Positions 27,343 to 38,312 of a stretch of DNA of 64,000 bases are shown piece by piece. The stretch's first letter is position 1; each line of letters opens with the position of its first letter. The notes beneath the pieces were generated by a model, which saw nothing but the letters and a program-made list of their open reading frames with translations, did not search any database and was not told where the DNA came from. Both the position numbers and the translations under genes were made by a program. Source of the DNA: Homarus americanus (Eukaryota; Arthropoda; Malacostraca; Decapoda; Nephropidae); contig NW_024722158.1 of NCBI RefSeq assembly GCF_018991925.1, forward strand, positions 4,863,275 to 4,927,274, read 5' to 3'.

Positions 27343-27853
27343 TTAAATCCGTCAGGGGTTCAGGGGTTCGGTATTGAGGTGTTAAATTGACGTCATCATC
27401 CAAGGAGAACTAACCCAAATTCACCCCCATAAATAGAAATGAAAATAGTATCAATTAATATCATTCTTTTGCTCACATTTAGAAGCTTAAGAGGTCATCA
27501 ACTTATAGGGAAAAAAATACTTTGTTACTATGATTGTAAATACTTAGTTACTTGGCCGGCACTAGTGGGGGTACATATATATCGCCCCCTGGTCAATATG
27601 TCAGTCTGGTACATGATGTATTGGTCAGTATTTGGCGGCTTTCCTCTTCCGCTATGAGGCTCAGTGGCTCTCGTGAATATAATGGGTATATATACATCAG
27701 GGATATTGTGGCGGCGCTGAGTTGTGGCTACTTCTGTATTCTTTGTGTTTTATTGGTGGTGGTACAGTGGTGATGGTAGTAGTAGTAGTAGTAGTAGTAG
27801 TCCATAATAGTGGCGGGATATAATTCACAACCAATCTAATATAATCCAGGGAG

Positions 27854-27915
27854 TAACCTAACCTAACTTAACCTAACACTAACCTAACCTAACTTAACCT
27901 AACACTAACCTAACT
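27854..27915 (-). repeat. interstitial (CCTAA)n array
   Basis: CCTAACCTAACTTAACCTAACACTAACC, with the block TTAACCTAACACTAACC duplicated. Confidence 0.9.
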
Positions 27916-28191
27916 CTCCTACAAATAATATAATCTTTCTCGCATAGTATTTGGTTTAAGGTCCTAATTACTAGACGCAGATAATGATGATGATGATATG
28001 GAGCTGTCCTGCTATGGTAATTAACGAGGTGTTTTTTCTGCTGCCTAAGATAACACTATGATAACAATTCTTAGCGTGTGTCTTGTGATATTAAGTTGTG
28101 TTTTTGTTCTCGAGTCATGATAACATTTTTCTGAATTATCTTACGGTATGGATTCTTATGTTTGTTTTTTTCAGATATATGTAATATTTTC

Positions 28192-28371
28192 CTGAACTTC
28201 CCTAAAACAAATAAAATTCCATATAACTTTTCTCTTAATACCGCAAATCGTTAAAAATTCCCTAAAACAAATAAAATTTCCTATAACTTCTCCCTTAATA
28301 CCGTAAATCGTTAAAAATTCCCTAAAACAAATAAAATTCCCTATAACTTCTCCCTTAATACCGTAAATCGT
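28192..28371 (+). repeat. 60-bp tandem repeat, three copies
   Basis: Exact 60-bp period. Each unit begins AATTCCCTAAAACAAATAAA and ends ATACCGTAAATCGTTAA. The copies differ at only a few bases. Confidence 0.95.
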
Positions 28372-28539
28372 GGTGAACTGTGACGCTATGATAATTTACG
28401 AGGAATTTTCCCCCTACTCAAGATACCATTCCTCGTTCAGTGTCGTACAATAATAATTTACGAGGGATAATTTTTTTCCCTGGGGTCAAAATGGCGCTTC
28501 CTGGTCAGTGGCGGAAGAGGAATGTGGGGGAGTTTTTAT

Positions 28540-28885
28540 AATGGTGTTTGGTGACGGATGGGGACTCGATGGTGACTCGTAATGGCGTTATCTATATAGC
28601 TGAGGGGTATATCTCACCATCTGACCTCACTATAATGGTGTATGGTGACGGATAATGATTCATGGTAATAGATATCACCCCTCTGGTCTCACTGCACTCA
28701 CTATAATGGTGCGTGGTGATGACTGGTGACTGGTAATGGCGTTATCTATATGGCTGAGGGTTATAACTCACCATCCGGCCTCACTACACTCACTATAATG
28801 GTGTGTGGTGGCGGATGGTGACTCGTAATGGCCTTATCTACACAGCTGATGGCCATATCTCACCATATCTGGCCTCACTATCCTT
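28540..28885 (+). repeat. tandem repeat of about 100 bp, about four degenerate units
   Basis: Recurring blocks TATAATGGTGTATGGTGACGG, GACTCGTAATGGCGTTATCT and ATATCTCACCATCTGGCCTC in the same order. Confidence 0.85.
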
Positions 28886-29289
28886 TTGGAGCAATATGGC
28901 CTTATGACTAAATGACCTTACTACAAAAATAATTACCTTCAAAATATATATCAAAAAGTCCAATAATTTAGGACTTTTTTATTTCACTTTTTTTTACTTT
29001 TTTTTCTACTTCACCTTTTATGGTAATTTCTTGAAGCGTTATCACTCGAGAAGCGAAGGAAAATTTAGTGTCTCCCTCACCATCAGCGATAGCTTTGACA
29101 CTAAGTAAAAAAAATACAAATATAAAAAAAAATCCGATATTTCATGGCTGACCAAAAAAATCTATTCCACACAGATGCAGAATTCCCAAATGAATTTACT
29201 TAAACATGAGTTATTAATTAAAAAAAATGTCGCTGGTACCGGAAATTAGACACTCACCTATAGTACAGGTATATTCATTTAACATTTAC

Positions 29290-29632
29290 AGGTGTACTAA
29301 TGTATCATCTAGATGTATTAATTTATCATCCAGGTATACTAATTTATTATCCAGGTACACTAATTTATCATCCAGGTACACTAATTTATCATCCAGGTAC
29401 ACTAATTTATCATCCAGGTATACTAATTTATCACCCAGGTACACTAATTTATCATCCAGGTAATTAATTTATCATCCAGGTATACTAATTTATCACCCGT
29501 GTACATAATTTATCATCCAGGTATACTAATTTATCATCCAGTAAAATTTATCATCCAGGTACTAATTTATCACCCAGGTACACTAATTTATCATCCAGGT
29601 ACACTAATTTATCAACCAGGTATACCTAATAT
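29290..29632 (+). repeat. 21-bp minisatellite ACTAATTTATCATCCAGGTAC
   Basis: About sixteen units, mostly 21 bp, with GGTAC/GGTAT and CATCC/CACCC variation and a few short units. The Ser/Arg/Tyr-rich frame over it is an artefact. Confidence 0.95.
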
Positions 29633-29639
29633 CAACGAC

Positions 29640-30420
29640 AACAACTTTTGCTACACCCTGTAGTTATACCATTTATAACATTAAAATAAGATGAAATACA
29701 AGAGAAATGCAGCTCTACAATCGAGGAGGAGAGGATTTTGAGAGGAAAGTAGTGTTAGTTTATGTCTTATTGACTGGAAATGTAGAGAAAAAATCCATTG
29801 TGAAAATTATAGAAAGGTAAAATTCATTCAGTGAAATTAAAAATTAATGAGGTAAACTGAGTGGACTTTGGAAACATCAAAAAATATTTTGAAATTTTAA
29901 AGATTAATTTAACGATATGTTAACAAAGGAACCCAAGAACACACACACAATAACGCCATATAAATAACCACATAACATTGGAATAAAATATAATTAGTAT
30001 TTCAAAAACAATTAAATAGTTTAAAAAATTTAACTAGAGGAATTTAACGAGGCAATTAAGAACCATAATATTGTTTATGTTTTTTGTGTAATCTTGTTGA
30101 CAAATTGGTTGGACATAAAGTTTTACAGACACACAGACAGACACAGACAGACAGGTAAATCAATATGCCCTGCATAGATGTAAGGTAATCCTGAAAGGAA
30201 CATATATGATGAGGTAGGTGGGTGTCAGGTAATAGGTAGGACAGATATTCATCAGGTCAGTTGGGGGTTAGTGCAAACAGCAGGTGGGATGTCGCAGACA
30301 TTTACGCAGACACACCTGACCACTCTTGACTTGACCTTTCCTGAGTCTGGTTTGTCGTTTTATTTGTTGTTGCATTTGTTGATGAGTCAGGTCCATTATC
30401 AACAAGAATAACACGCATTT
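29640..30420. other. gene-free stretch
   Basis: AT-rich DNA with a (ACAGACAG)n patch near 30128-30152. No coding signal. Confidence 0.5.
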
Positions 30421-30430
30421 GACTAAAATT

Positions 30431-30432
<2 letters not shown>

Positions 30433-30464
<32 letters not shown>

Positions 30465-30507
30465 GGTGGGGGGAGAGAGAGAGAGAGGAGAGAGAGAGAG
30501 GGGGGAG
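30433..30507. repeat. (GA)n microsatellite with GGTGGTGGGGGG interruption
   Basis: AG repeats interrupted by a G-rich block. Confidence 0.92.
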
Positions 30508-30570
30508 ACTTGACAATTATCTCTGATCAGCCAGCAGGAAATATTGCGTGTCTACAGTGACGCAGATGAC

Positions 30571-30573
<3 letters not shown>

Positions 30574-30612
<39 letters not shown>
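30574..30612. repeat. (CA)n microsatellite
   Basis: Uninterrupted CA tract of about 38 bp. Confidence 0.95.
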
Positions 30613-30615
<3 letters not shown>

Positions 30616-30698
30616 TTAGCTTATTGTTGTTTATGGCTTAATATAATGACTATAATAAAGGTTTGTAATCTCTTGTCTCACCAGTAAACTTGAATAAC

Positions 30699-30762
30699 AC
30701 GTCTGTCTGTCTTCCGTCTGTCTGTCTGTCTGTCCGTCTGTCTGTGTGTGTCTGTCTGTCTG
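30699..30762. repeat. (CTGT)n microsatellite
   Basis: GTCTGTCTGTCT units with a short TG run. Confidence 0.92.
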
Positions 30763-31083
30763 TTGGTAAGTGGACGTAACTATAGTGAACCTCAGGTATG
30801 GTCATCAATATTTTTCCTCCAGGTTTTTGGAGAGGGTGGGGGGGGTGAGTTGTGTCAATTTTTTCCATGGAAACGAGGGCAACCATTGTTGTCAACTTAT
30901 CATCGTATTTAGGTTGAATTACTAAGATTAGCCACCCCTCCTACCCTCACCCTCCCACCCTCACCATTGGGTTCTCTCAGTATTAAAGAGAACTCCATTG
31001 ATAACAATTTCAAAATTAAATTGTCCTGTAGACTTTCAATTACGCCGTACATGTTTAATAACTAACAATTATCACTTTGAATG

Positions 31084-31205
31084 AGAAAGCCACCTTGGGT
31101 AGAGAGGGAGGGGGAAGGAGAGATGGGGGGGAACGGGGGAGAGGGAGGGAAGGAGAGATGGGGGTGGGAACTGGGGAGATGGAGGGAGGAAGGAGAGAGG
31201 AAAGG
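31084..31205 (+). repeat. purine-rich GGGAGGGAAGGAGAGATGGGGG repeats
   Basis: Two to three degenerate units of GGAGGGAAGGAGAGATGGGG. Confidence 0.75.
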
Positions 31206-31561
31206 GAAAGTCAAGTATAATTATGCATCACCTCGCACGTCAGTCTGGAAGTCGTCGTACCAAGGATTTAAAGTCGTTGTAATTGGCGGGGACTAAGTAC
31301 CTTACCAAGGGTTTAAGCTGTCGCATCAAGAAGTTAAGCTGTCGTACTCAAGAGGTTTCGAGGCGCCTGGCGGTCCAAATTTTATCCCCGTCATACCGAG
31401 ACTCACACTGACAGCATTGCCAACCCTTCCTGACAGGCGTCGTCGACATAATCAGGATGCCAATATCCAGCGGTGGATTATCCCACAGAGATCGAAAGCT
31501 GCTCTGTCTCTCTCACTCCAAATTCTCAAACTCTGACATTAAATCTTATCTTTCTCCACCT

Positions 31562-31840
31562 CCTCACACCCCCTCCCCACCACAGCACAGTCCCTCCCCT
31601 ACCATAGCAGTCCCTCCCCTACCATAGCAGTCCTCCCCATCACAGCAGCAGTCCCCTCCCCCCACCATAGGCAGTCCCCCCACCATAGCAGCAGTCCCCC
31701 TCCCCACACAGCAGCGTCTCTCCCCACCACACAGGCAGCAGTTCCCCCTCCCCACAGCCCTCCCCCCACAGCCCCTCCTCCCCACAGCCTCCCCCACAGC
31801 CCCTCCCCACATTACCCCCCCACAGCCCTCCCACACCCTT
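31562..31840 (-). repeat. C-rich degenerate minisatellite CCCCACCATAGCAGCAGTCC
   Basis: About fifteen degenerate units of CCCCACCAYAGCAGTCCCTC. The Gly/Cys-rich minus-strand frame is an artefact. Confidence 0.85.
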
Positions 31841-32394
31841 CACAAATGGGTTAGAGAACGTTATCTTCGACGGTCAAGTCTCAATGAGATTTTTGACGTC
31901 ATCACGGCCAAATGCCTTTTGTGTTGCAGTAGAATTTAATGAGTCCTTTGGGTGCGTTTTTCATCATCTCGAGTTAAAGCTTGAATACCGCGTACGAAAG
32001 TTTCTGAATGCTGTGTACGAAAAAGCTTAAATGCGTACGACAGCCAAAACAACGTACCTAACCTAACCTAACGATCTTTTGTGAATCCATCAGGATTTTT
32101 TCTTACCTGGTGTCTGGCTGAAGCAGAGGAGGAGGATTGCTCGTCACTCACCTGGCGTCACTTACTGTCTCCGCCACTCATCGTCACCATGGCTTCCTGT
32201 CTCCACCAATCATCGACACCTGCGGTTTTCGCATCCACCCACCACCAAACATTGTCACCATGTACGAGATTCGCACCAATCATCGTCACTCATGGGTTCT
32301 GTCTCTACCAATCATCGTCACTGTGGCTTCTTTTGTCTCACCAAACACCTTTAGAAGCCAGATGATTTTATTTACTAAATGTCCTCGTTAATTA

Positions 32395-32636
32395 CAATGA
32401 GGCTTCATCATTAATTACTAAGAGGTCAATGTTAATTTACCAAAAGGTCACCAAGACCTAAGGTTAAGAGGTCATCGTTAATTACCAGAGGTCATCGCTG
32501 GTTTCACCAAGAGGTCACTATTAATTACCAAGAGGTCAATGTTAATAAATCAAGAGGTCTAATTTACCAAGAGGTCATCGTTAATGTTTCAAGAGGTCAA
32601 TGTTAATTAATAAGAGGTCATCGTTAATCACACTGA
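32395..32636 (+). repeat. degenerate minisatellite CAAGAGGTCATCGTTAATTAC
   Basis: About ten imperfect 21-25 bp units with core AAGAGGTCAWYGTTAAT. Confidence 0.88.
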
Positions 32637-33178
32637 AAACAGATCTAGTTAAAATATTCCGACCACACCTTCATATCTAATTAATCAAGATAACTACATT
32701 AATTTTACCATCAAAACAAACCCATTTACACTGGCTAATTACACCTTCGCTAATTAACATTGTACTGGTTAATTTACATTTCGCTAATTACTGCATCAAG
32801 ATCCCAGCACGTTCTATACCGAATTGCCTTTAGTGTTTCACTGTATGTTACTAGCAGCTCGCTAAAACTACTTAAATACAGAACTTTTTAATTACCTAAC
32901 TATTGTGGGGTTTTTACCTGAGAGCTTACAGGAGCTGCTAACGCGAGTATGGTGGTCTGTGGTTGTCTATACATACATACATACATACATACATACACAC
33001 ATACGGCTAGGTAAGGTCAAATAGGCCAGTGTTAGTGATTAATCTTCAGTGAAAAAGGCTGGTAGTCTCTGATCTTCAATATGAACTAAGAGGAACATTA
33101 TTCTAACCCCACATTTACCTCCATAAATCGTCGACTTTATTAATGATTATGTATAAGACCATGATGGATAAGTTAAAG

Positions 33179-33181
<3 letters not shown>

Positions 33182-33223
<42 letters not shown>

Positions 33224-33242
33224 GAGGTGTGAGGGTGGTAAG

Positions 33243-33282
<40 letters not shown>
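33182..33282. repeat. two (TG)n tracts separated by GAGGGAGGTGTGAGGGTGGT
   Basis: Tracts at about 33182-33220 and 33245-33282. Confidence 0.95.
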
Positions 33283-33284
<2 letters not shown>

Positions 33285-33299
33285 TGGAACAAGGAGGCA

Positions 33300-33430
33300 A
33301 TTAGTGAGGTAGCGGCAGTACTAAACAAGGAAGAGGGTAATCAAACAAGGGAAGCGGCGGTACTCAACAAGGGAAGCGGTGGTACTAAACAAGGGGAAGC
33401 GGCGGTAGTCTCAACAAGGGGGAACAGTGG
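33300..33430 (+). repeat. about 22-26 bp repeat ACAAGGGAAGCGGCGGTACTAA
   Basis: Five or six degenerate units. The 138-codon plus frame spanning this and the flanking TG and GA tracts is a repeat artefact. Confidence 0.85.
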
Positions 33431-33550
33431 AGAAAAGACACCATCGAGGGGGGGGGAAAAACCTTCTACTCACCAAGGGGAAAGCCATGAGGAAAGGGGT
33501 CTTGCTGGTACTGACAAGGTAGACCTTGACGAGGGAGAAGACAGTCCGCA

Positions 33551-33553
<3 letters not shown>

Positions 33554-33595
<42 letters not shown>

Positions 33596-33614
33596 GAGAG
33601 AGAGAGAGAGAGGT
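33554..33614. repeat. (GA)n microsatellite
   Basis: AG tract interrupted once by GGTG. Confidence 0.95.
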
Positions 33615-33957
33615 GGGAACTGTGAGACGGAGGGGATTTTTTTTGTCTATAAAAGTAAATAGATTGAGATGGTGGGGGGGAGACGTCAGCTACTCAAGAT
33701 GGTGAAGGCTTGAAAGAGGTCCTTGGTACTGCCCTCTTTCTTTCTTTCATCTTTTTATACATCAAGAGAGACACAAAAAAGCTACTTTGGAAAAGTCAGT
33801 GAGAGAGAAAGTGAGAAAGTGAGAAAGTGAGACAGTAAAAATTAGTTTTGGATGTCAAGGTTATAGGGCCCTGATATACCTGTGTGTTGGGTATACTGTG
33901 ACTATACCTCTTGTGTGTGTTTGGTGGAGTATACTCGTGTAAGTATGTTAGATCAGA

Positions 33958-34033
33958 GATTAGATAGATAGATAGGTTGAGATGGATAGATAGAGACAGA
34001 CAGATAGAGACAGACAGCTAGATATATAGACAA

Positions 34034-34066
<33 letters not shown>
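33958..34066. repeat. (GATA)n/(GACA)n mixed tetranucleotide region
   Basis: TAGATAGATAG, then GACAGACAGACAG units, with interruptions. Confidence 0.85.
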
Positions 34067-34361
34067 TAGGACAGTACAATGTGAAGGCCTTTATTCTATG
34101 GTGTTAGGAATCACCTCATAGCTGGGAATTTTTAAACTTCAATTTGTCTACAAAATTCAGTGACGTTGGAGGCAACATAGAGCTATCCAACCTAGGGAAC
34201 TTTTTGTGTGGGTGGGGTGAGAGGGTTACAGATTTAAAGGTCCATTTAGAGGTGCAAAGTTTGGTATGGCAATGGTGTTATGGCCCCATGGGAACAGGGA
34301 CAGGCAGACAGACAGAGCAGACAGGCATACATATTTATATGTCTCCTTTTCACTTTCCATT

Positions 34362-34364
<3 letters not shown>

Positions 34365-34434
<70 letters not shown>
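34365..34434. repeat. (CA)n microsatellite, 70 bp
   Basis: Uninterrupted CA tract. Confidence 0.97.
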
Positions 34435-34437
<3 letters not shown>

Positions 34438-34579
34438 GCTCGTGTTTGGACTAAAAACAAAATAAAGTAAAAAAAAACATATGAGACGAGCCTTGAAAAT
34501 AGTGACCTAGGAGGTGAAAAACTCACTCTCTCACTCTCTGGTGAAAACGTGGATGAACTCTCTAATTACGGGTGTAGAG

Positions 34580-34850
34580 ATGGATGACCCTGGTAGTGTG
34601 GCCTGGTGACTGATGACGGAAACGACTGTAATTAACTGTGGTTCTTAGTGACTGGTGAAGAGAGGGATGGAACTGACTGTGGTGACTGGTGGGAGGAGGG
34701 GCTGAAACTGACTGTGATTCTTGGTGACTGGTGAGTAGGTTATGAGCCACAACTGACTGGTGAGGAGGTTAAGTGGGAGCCACAACTGACTAAGGAGGAG
34801 GTTAAGGAGCCACAAATCAGACTGGTGAGGAGAGGAAGCCACTAACCGTG
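34580..34850 (+). repeat. degenerate ACTGGTGAGGAGGTTAAG...CCACAACTG minisatellite
   Basis: Recurring TGACTGGTGAGNAGG and GAGCCACAACTGACT blocks, six to eight units. Confidence 0.75.
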
Positions 34851-34903
34851 TACCTAAAGGAGAGGTGATTCACTGGAGCAATACGTAACTGAACGAAGTC
34901 TGA

Positions 34904-35003
34904 NNNNNNNNNNNNNNNNNNNNNNNNNNNNNNNNNNNNNNNNNNNNNNNNNNNNNNNNNNNNNNNNNNNNNNNNNNNNNNNNNNNNNNNNNNNNNNNNN
35001 NNN
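34904..35003. other. assembly gap of exactly 100 N
   Basis: The round length suggests a placeholder, so the true gap size is unknown. It directly precedes a LINE 3' end, whose upstream part is probably hidden in the gap. Confidence 0.99.
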
Positions 35004-35080
35004 ATCTGTATATTTTCAGCCACCGGCTGCAACTCAATAATAAACCGTTTATTATTATTATTATTATTATTACACACACC
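35004..35080 (+). mobile_element. LINE family A, 3'-end copy (5' side in assembly gap)
   Basis: Reads ATATTTTCAGCCACCGGCTG, then AATAAACCG and (TTA)n, then ACACACAC. It matches the 3' end of the larger copy on the opposite strand at 35820-35900 and the copy at 50854, each with AATAAACCGTT followed by (ATT)n and then (AC)n. The AATAAA may act as the polyadenylation signal of the element. Confidence 0.8.
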
Positions 35081-35770
35081 ATCCAGGGCCACCAATCCAA
35101 ACAATGACACTCTCTAGTTTTGGTCTTCATGTACAAAATCAGGACTCAAATAGCATAAACCATTCCCTCTGATCCTAAGCTAAGAATCCCAGGAAGTTGG
35201 TTTGGTTAGGTTAGGTTAATTGTACTGTATATATACAAAAACACTCGACACAATAGTTATATCAAGGTCTCTGAGTTTCCGGTACACAATGCTACACTTT
35301 CAAGAGTCGTAAAAACATCATAAAAATATACAAATGTACACAGGAACTTTTCGACGATGTCATCCTACGAATCTTATGTAGTTATGTAGACACTCGAGCT
35401 GTAGTTATCCATTAACTAACACTGGAGCACAGTGCTCCTCTATATGGGCTCTCCTTCATTACTAGGGTGGGGCTCCTCAACGCCATTGCCGCCCTGAGAG
35501 AGAGAGACAGAGAGTTTTCGAACTAGAATCATATTATTGTTCTCCCCTGTGTGTGTGTGTGTGTGTGTTCACAATTTAAAGATTCGAGTAACTAGTATTA
35601 ATTAATGACCTTTGAAGAATTAATTGAATATAGTTAAGATATTTAAAAAAAAGTTACTTACGCTGTGTCGACTGAAACTACATTCCATTCTTATCTGGTC
35701 AACCTCAGTCACCTTGTGTATATGGGCAGACTGGTTGGGTTTTTGTCCTATAGTTTGAGGTGTTAAGATT

Positions 35771-35772
<2 letters not shown>

Positions 35773-35819
<47 letters not shown>
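35773..35819. repeat. (TG)n tract flanking LINE family A, 3' side
   Basis: A 47-bp TG repeat that abuts the (ATT)n tail of the minus-strand LINE. A like-phased TG tract borders its other end (37882-37925). Confidence 0.95.
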
Positions 35820-35823
<4 letters not shown>

Positions 35824-37879
35824 ATAATAATAATAATAATAATAATTAACGGTTTATTGAAAGAGCTTGGCAGCCAGAAGGCTGAAAATATACAGTTACA
35901 TATTTGGGGAATGGGTTACGAATTACAAATAATATACAAGTGACATAAGTGACACAAATAAGACATATAGTAACTTAGATGGGGATCAGCTCAAACTACA
36001 GTTCATTTCAACATAGTGACAGTGTAGGGAGCAGTGTTTACTGGGAGTGAATACACTGATTTATTACATGTTATTGATAATTTTTACAATGGTTGGGACT
36101 GGGCTGTTCTTATAGCGATCAGTTCGTGCACGTATGGGCTGGATGCGGTTGTGGTGTCGAACAGCAATTCTCGGACAGGGGATCTCAGGTGGTAGTAGGG
36201 GCCGGTGTCGGGGATGGTGTAGAAGCTTCTTACCAAATTTGCAGATGAGGCCGTGGTGATGGTCAGTGAGAGTCGAAAGGGTCAGTGTGTTGAGCGCTTC
36301 TTGATATGTGGAGTAGGAAGGGGAGAGAATAATCTTGCATGCCCTCTTTTGCACTTTTTCTAGGTGTTTACGTTGTGTGGCATTTAGGGAGGAAGACCAG
36401 GTGGGGGAGGCATAGGTGAGCTTGGGAAGTATGAATGTTGTGTATACACTGAGGAGCTCGTGTGCGGGAACTCCGAGGGACTTGAGTCGGCGGAGGAGGT
36501 GGAGACGGAAACTGGAGGATTTGACAACTTCACTGACGTGTGGTTTCCAATTTAGTTTGTTGTCTATGGTGACGCCGAGGAGCTTCGTGGAATCTACAAC
36601 CTGGAGTGTGTTCGGACCTAGGGTAATGGAAGGAGGTGGGACAATGTCGGAGGAGAGGTTGATGTGCATAACCATGGTCTTGGTATGGTTGATGGTGACA
36701 TGGTTGTTGGTGGCCCAGTTTTGGAGACTGGTCAATAAATCCTGAAGGGCGGTATAGTTGGGAGCAGAATTGTTGACGCTGATCCCAATGGTGGAGTCGT
36801 CGACATATTTCCAGCGAGCAGGGGTTTCTCTTAGGGCATCATTGATGAGCATAAGGAAGCAGAGTGGTCCCATCTTGGTGCCTTGGGGGACGCCACAGGT
36901 GAGTGACTGAAAGGTGGAGACAGCCCCTCGGAAGCGTACAGCTTGGCGTCGGTCACTGAGGAAGTCTGTAAGCCATGGTATGAGACTTCTCCGAAGCCCG
37001 AGGTCAATAGCTTTGTTTATGATTATATTGTGGTCGACTAGGTCGAACGCTTTAGTGAAATCAATGAAGGCGACAGCTACAGACGTTTTTCGTTTCTCGA
37101 GATGGCGGTATATGTAATCGAGAAAGCTGACAAGACAGTGAGTGGTGGAGGAAGTTTTCATGTTGCCAAATTGCTGAGGGTCTACGACTCCTGCAATATC
37201 AGCATAAGCCCAGTCAAACACAAAACTTTCACAGATTAGGCTGGGTATTGGGGTGATTGCAATAGGTCGTAGCTGATTTAAGGATTGTGGGCTGGTTGAC
37301 TTGGGCACTGGTGATACATAAGAGGTCTTCCAGTCAGCTGGGCATCTGGCTTGACTGAGAGAAGCATTGATGATGGAGCAGAGGGGTTTAGCAAGCTCCG
37401 GGGAGAACTCCTTGAATAGTTTCATTGGTAAGTCAATGGGGGTGGTAGAGCGTTTTAATTTTAGTTTGTCCAGGCGTTTTGCTACGTCAAATTCCTCTAC
37501 TAAGTCAGTGGGAAGGGGGGCTGGTAGGTAAGCAGGGAGAGTGGTTGTGTCAAGCCGTGGGAGCGTCTGGCATATAGTAGCGAAATGGTTATTTGTTTGC
37601 TCAGCTGCGTCAACATTAGTGAGATGGCTAAGGAAGGGGAGGGGGTGTGTCATATTGTTTAGTCCACAGAGTTCTTTAAGCTTACCATACCATTGACTGA
37701 TGTTGGTCTGCTTCAGGTGTTGTAATTTGGTTGGGTAGTGGGACTTCTTTGCAGTGCGTATTTCGCGGATGACTCTGTTGCGAAGTGACCTGTAGCGGAT
37801 GTGGTCATTGAGATGAAAGGCTCTGTCTCTCTGTTGCATAAGTCTTTTGATCCGAGGTGTGATCCAGGGCAAGTCAGCT

Positions 37880-37881
<2 letters not shown>
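35820..37881 (-). mobile_element. LINE family A, 5'-truncated copy inside an (AC)n microsatellite
   Basis: About 2.06 kb on the minus strand. It begins directly after (AC)n at reverse transcriptase N-terminal sequence ADLPWITPRI, runs through a long open frame and a 3' UTR of about 220 bp, and ends GGCTGCCAAGCTCTTTCAAT, AAACCGTTAATT, (ATT)n and then (AC)n again. The AP-endonuclease part is absent, consistent with 5' truncation during target-primed reverse transcription. Clade is uncertain (jockey/CR1/L2-like). Confidence 0.88.
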
Positions 37882-37927
<46 letters not shown>

Positions 37928-37938
37928 AAATAGCTCAT
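36064..37938 (-). CDS. non-LTR retrotransposon reverse transcriptase ORF (5'-truncated, open)
   Basis: A 624-codon frame. Residues 1-20 (MSYFNTHTHT...) come from flanking DNA and the (AC)n tract, so the genuine polyprotein starts near residue 21 (ADLPWITPRIKRLMQQRDRA). Reverse transcriptase blocks in order: PADWKTSYVSPVPKS (about 200-214), LRPIAITPIPSLICE (223-237), FIDFTKAFDLVDH (291-303, first catalytic Asp at 293), CGVPQGTKMGP (348-358) and KYVDDSTIG (377-385, catalytic DD at 380-381). These are followed by LLGVTIDNKLNWKPH and the thumb and C-terminal YTTFILPKLTYASPTW. No stop or frameshift interrupts it, so the copy is young. The endonuclease is missing, so it should not be autonomous. 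Similar proteins are labelled jockey-like reverse transcriptase in many invertebrates. Confidence 0.93.
37882..37925. repeat. (TG)n tract flanking LINE family A, 5' side
   Basis: A 44-bp TG repeat. It supplies His-Thr codons and the only upstream ATG to the LINE open frame on the minus strand. Confidence 0.95.
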
Positions 37939-38221
37939 AGAACATCATAAGAATCAAATAAGCAGAGACGATTTGGACGACTCACACACATACATGTCAA
38001 ACCAAATCCAACTACAACAACAAAAATAATAATACATAGTGATAAAAGCGTCAGAGATAAGAGGTAAAAGCATGAGATAAGGAAAGGACGTTTATAGGTC
38101 TCTTGATTTCTATTGGTCGCAAATTTCCTTGAGGATCTTATGTGTGTGAACGTTTGTATGTAAGTCATGATTGGGTGTTGTTAGGTATTATCGTGGTGGT
38201 GAGGGAGAGGAGTTGGATGGT

Positions 38222-38312
38222 TTATGGTGGGGGTGATGGTGGTGATGGTGGTGGTGATGGTGGTGGTGATGGTGGTGGTGATGGTGGTGGTGATGGTGGT
38301 GATGGTGGGTGA
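38222..38312 (+). repeat. (GGTGATGGT)n minisatellite
   Basis: About ten 9-bp or 12-bp units. The Pro/Ser-rich minus frame is an artefact. Confidence 0.92.

Noticed and set aside
36416..37117. Plus-strand frames of 67-109 codons over the LINE
   Set aside because: Antisense shadows of the reverse transcriptase frame.
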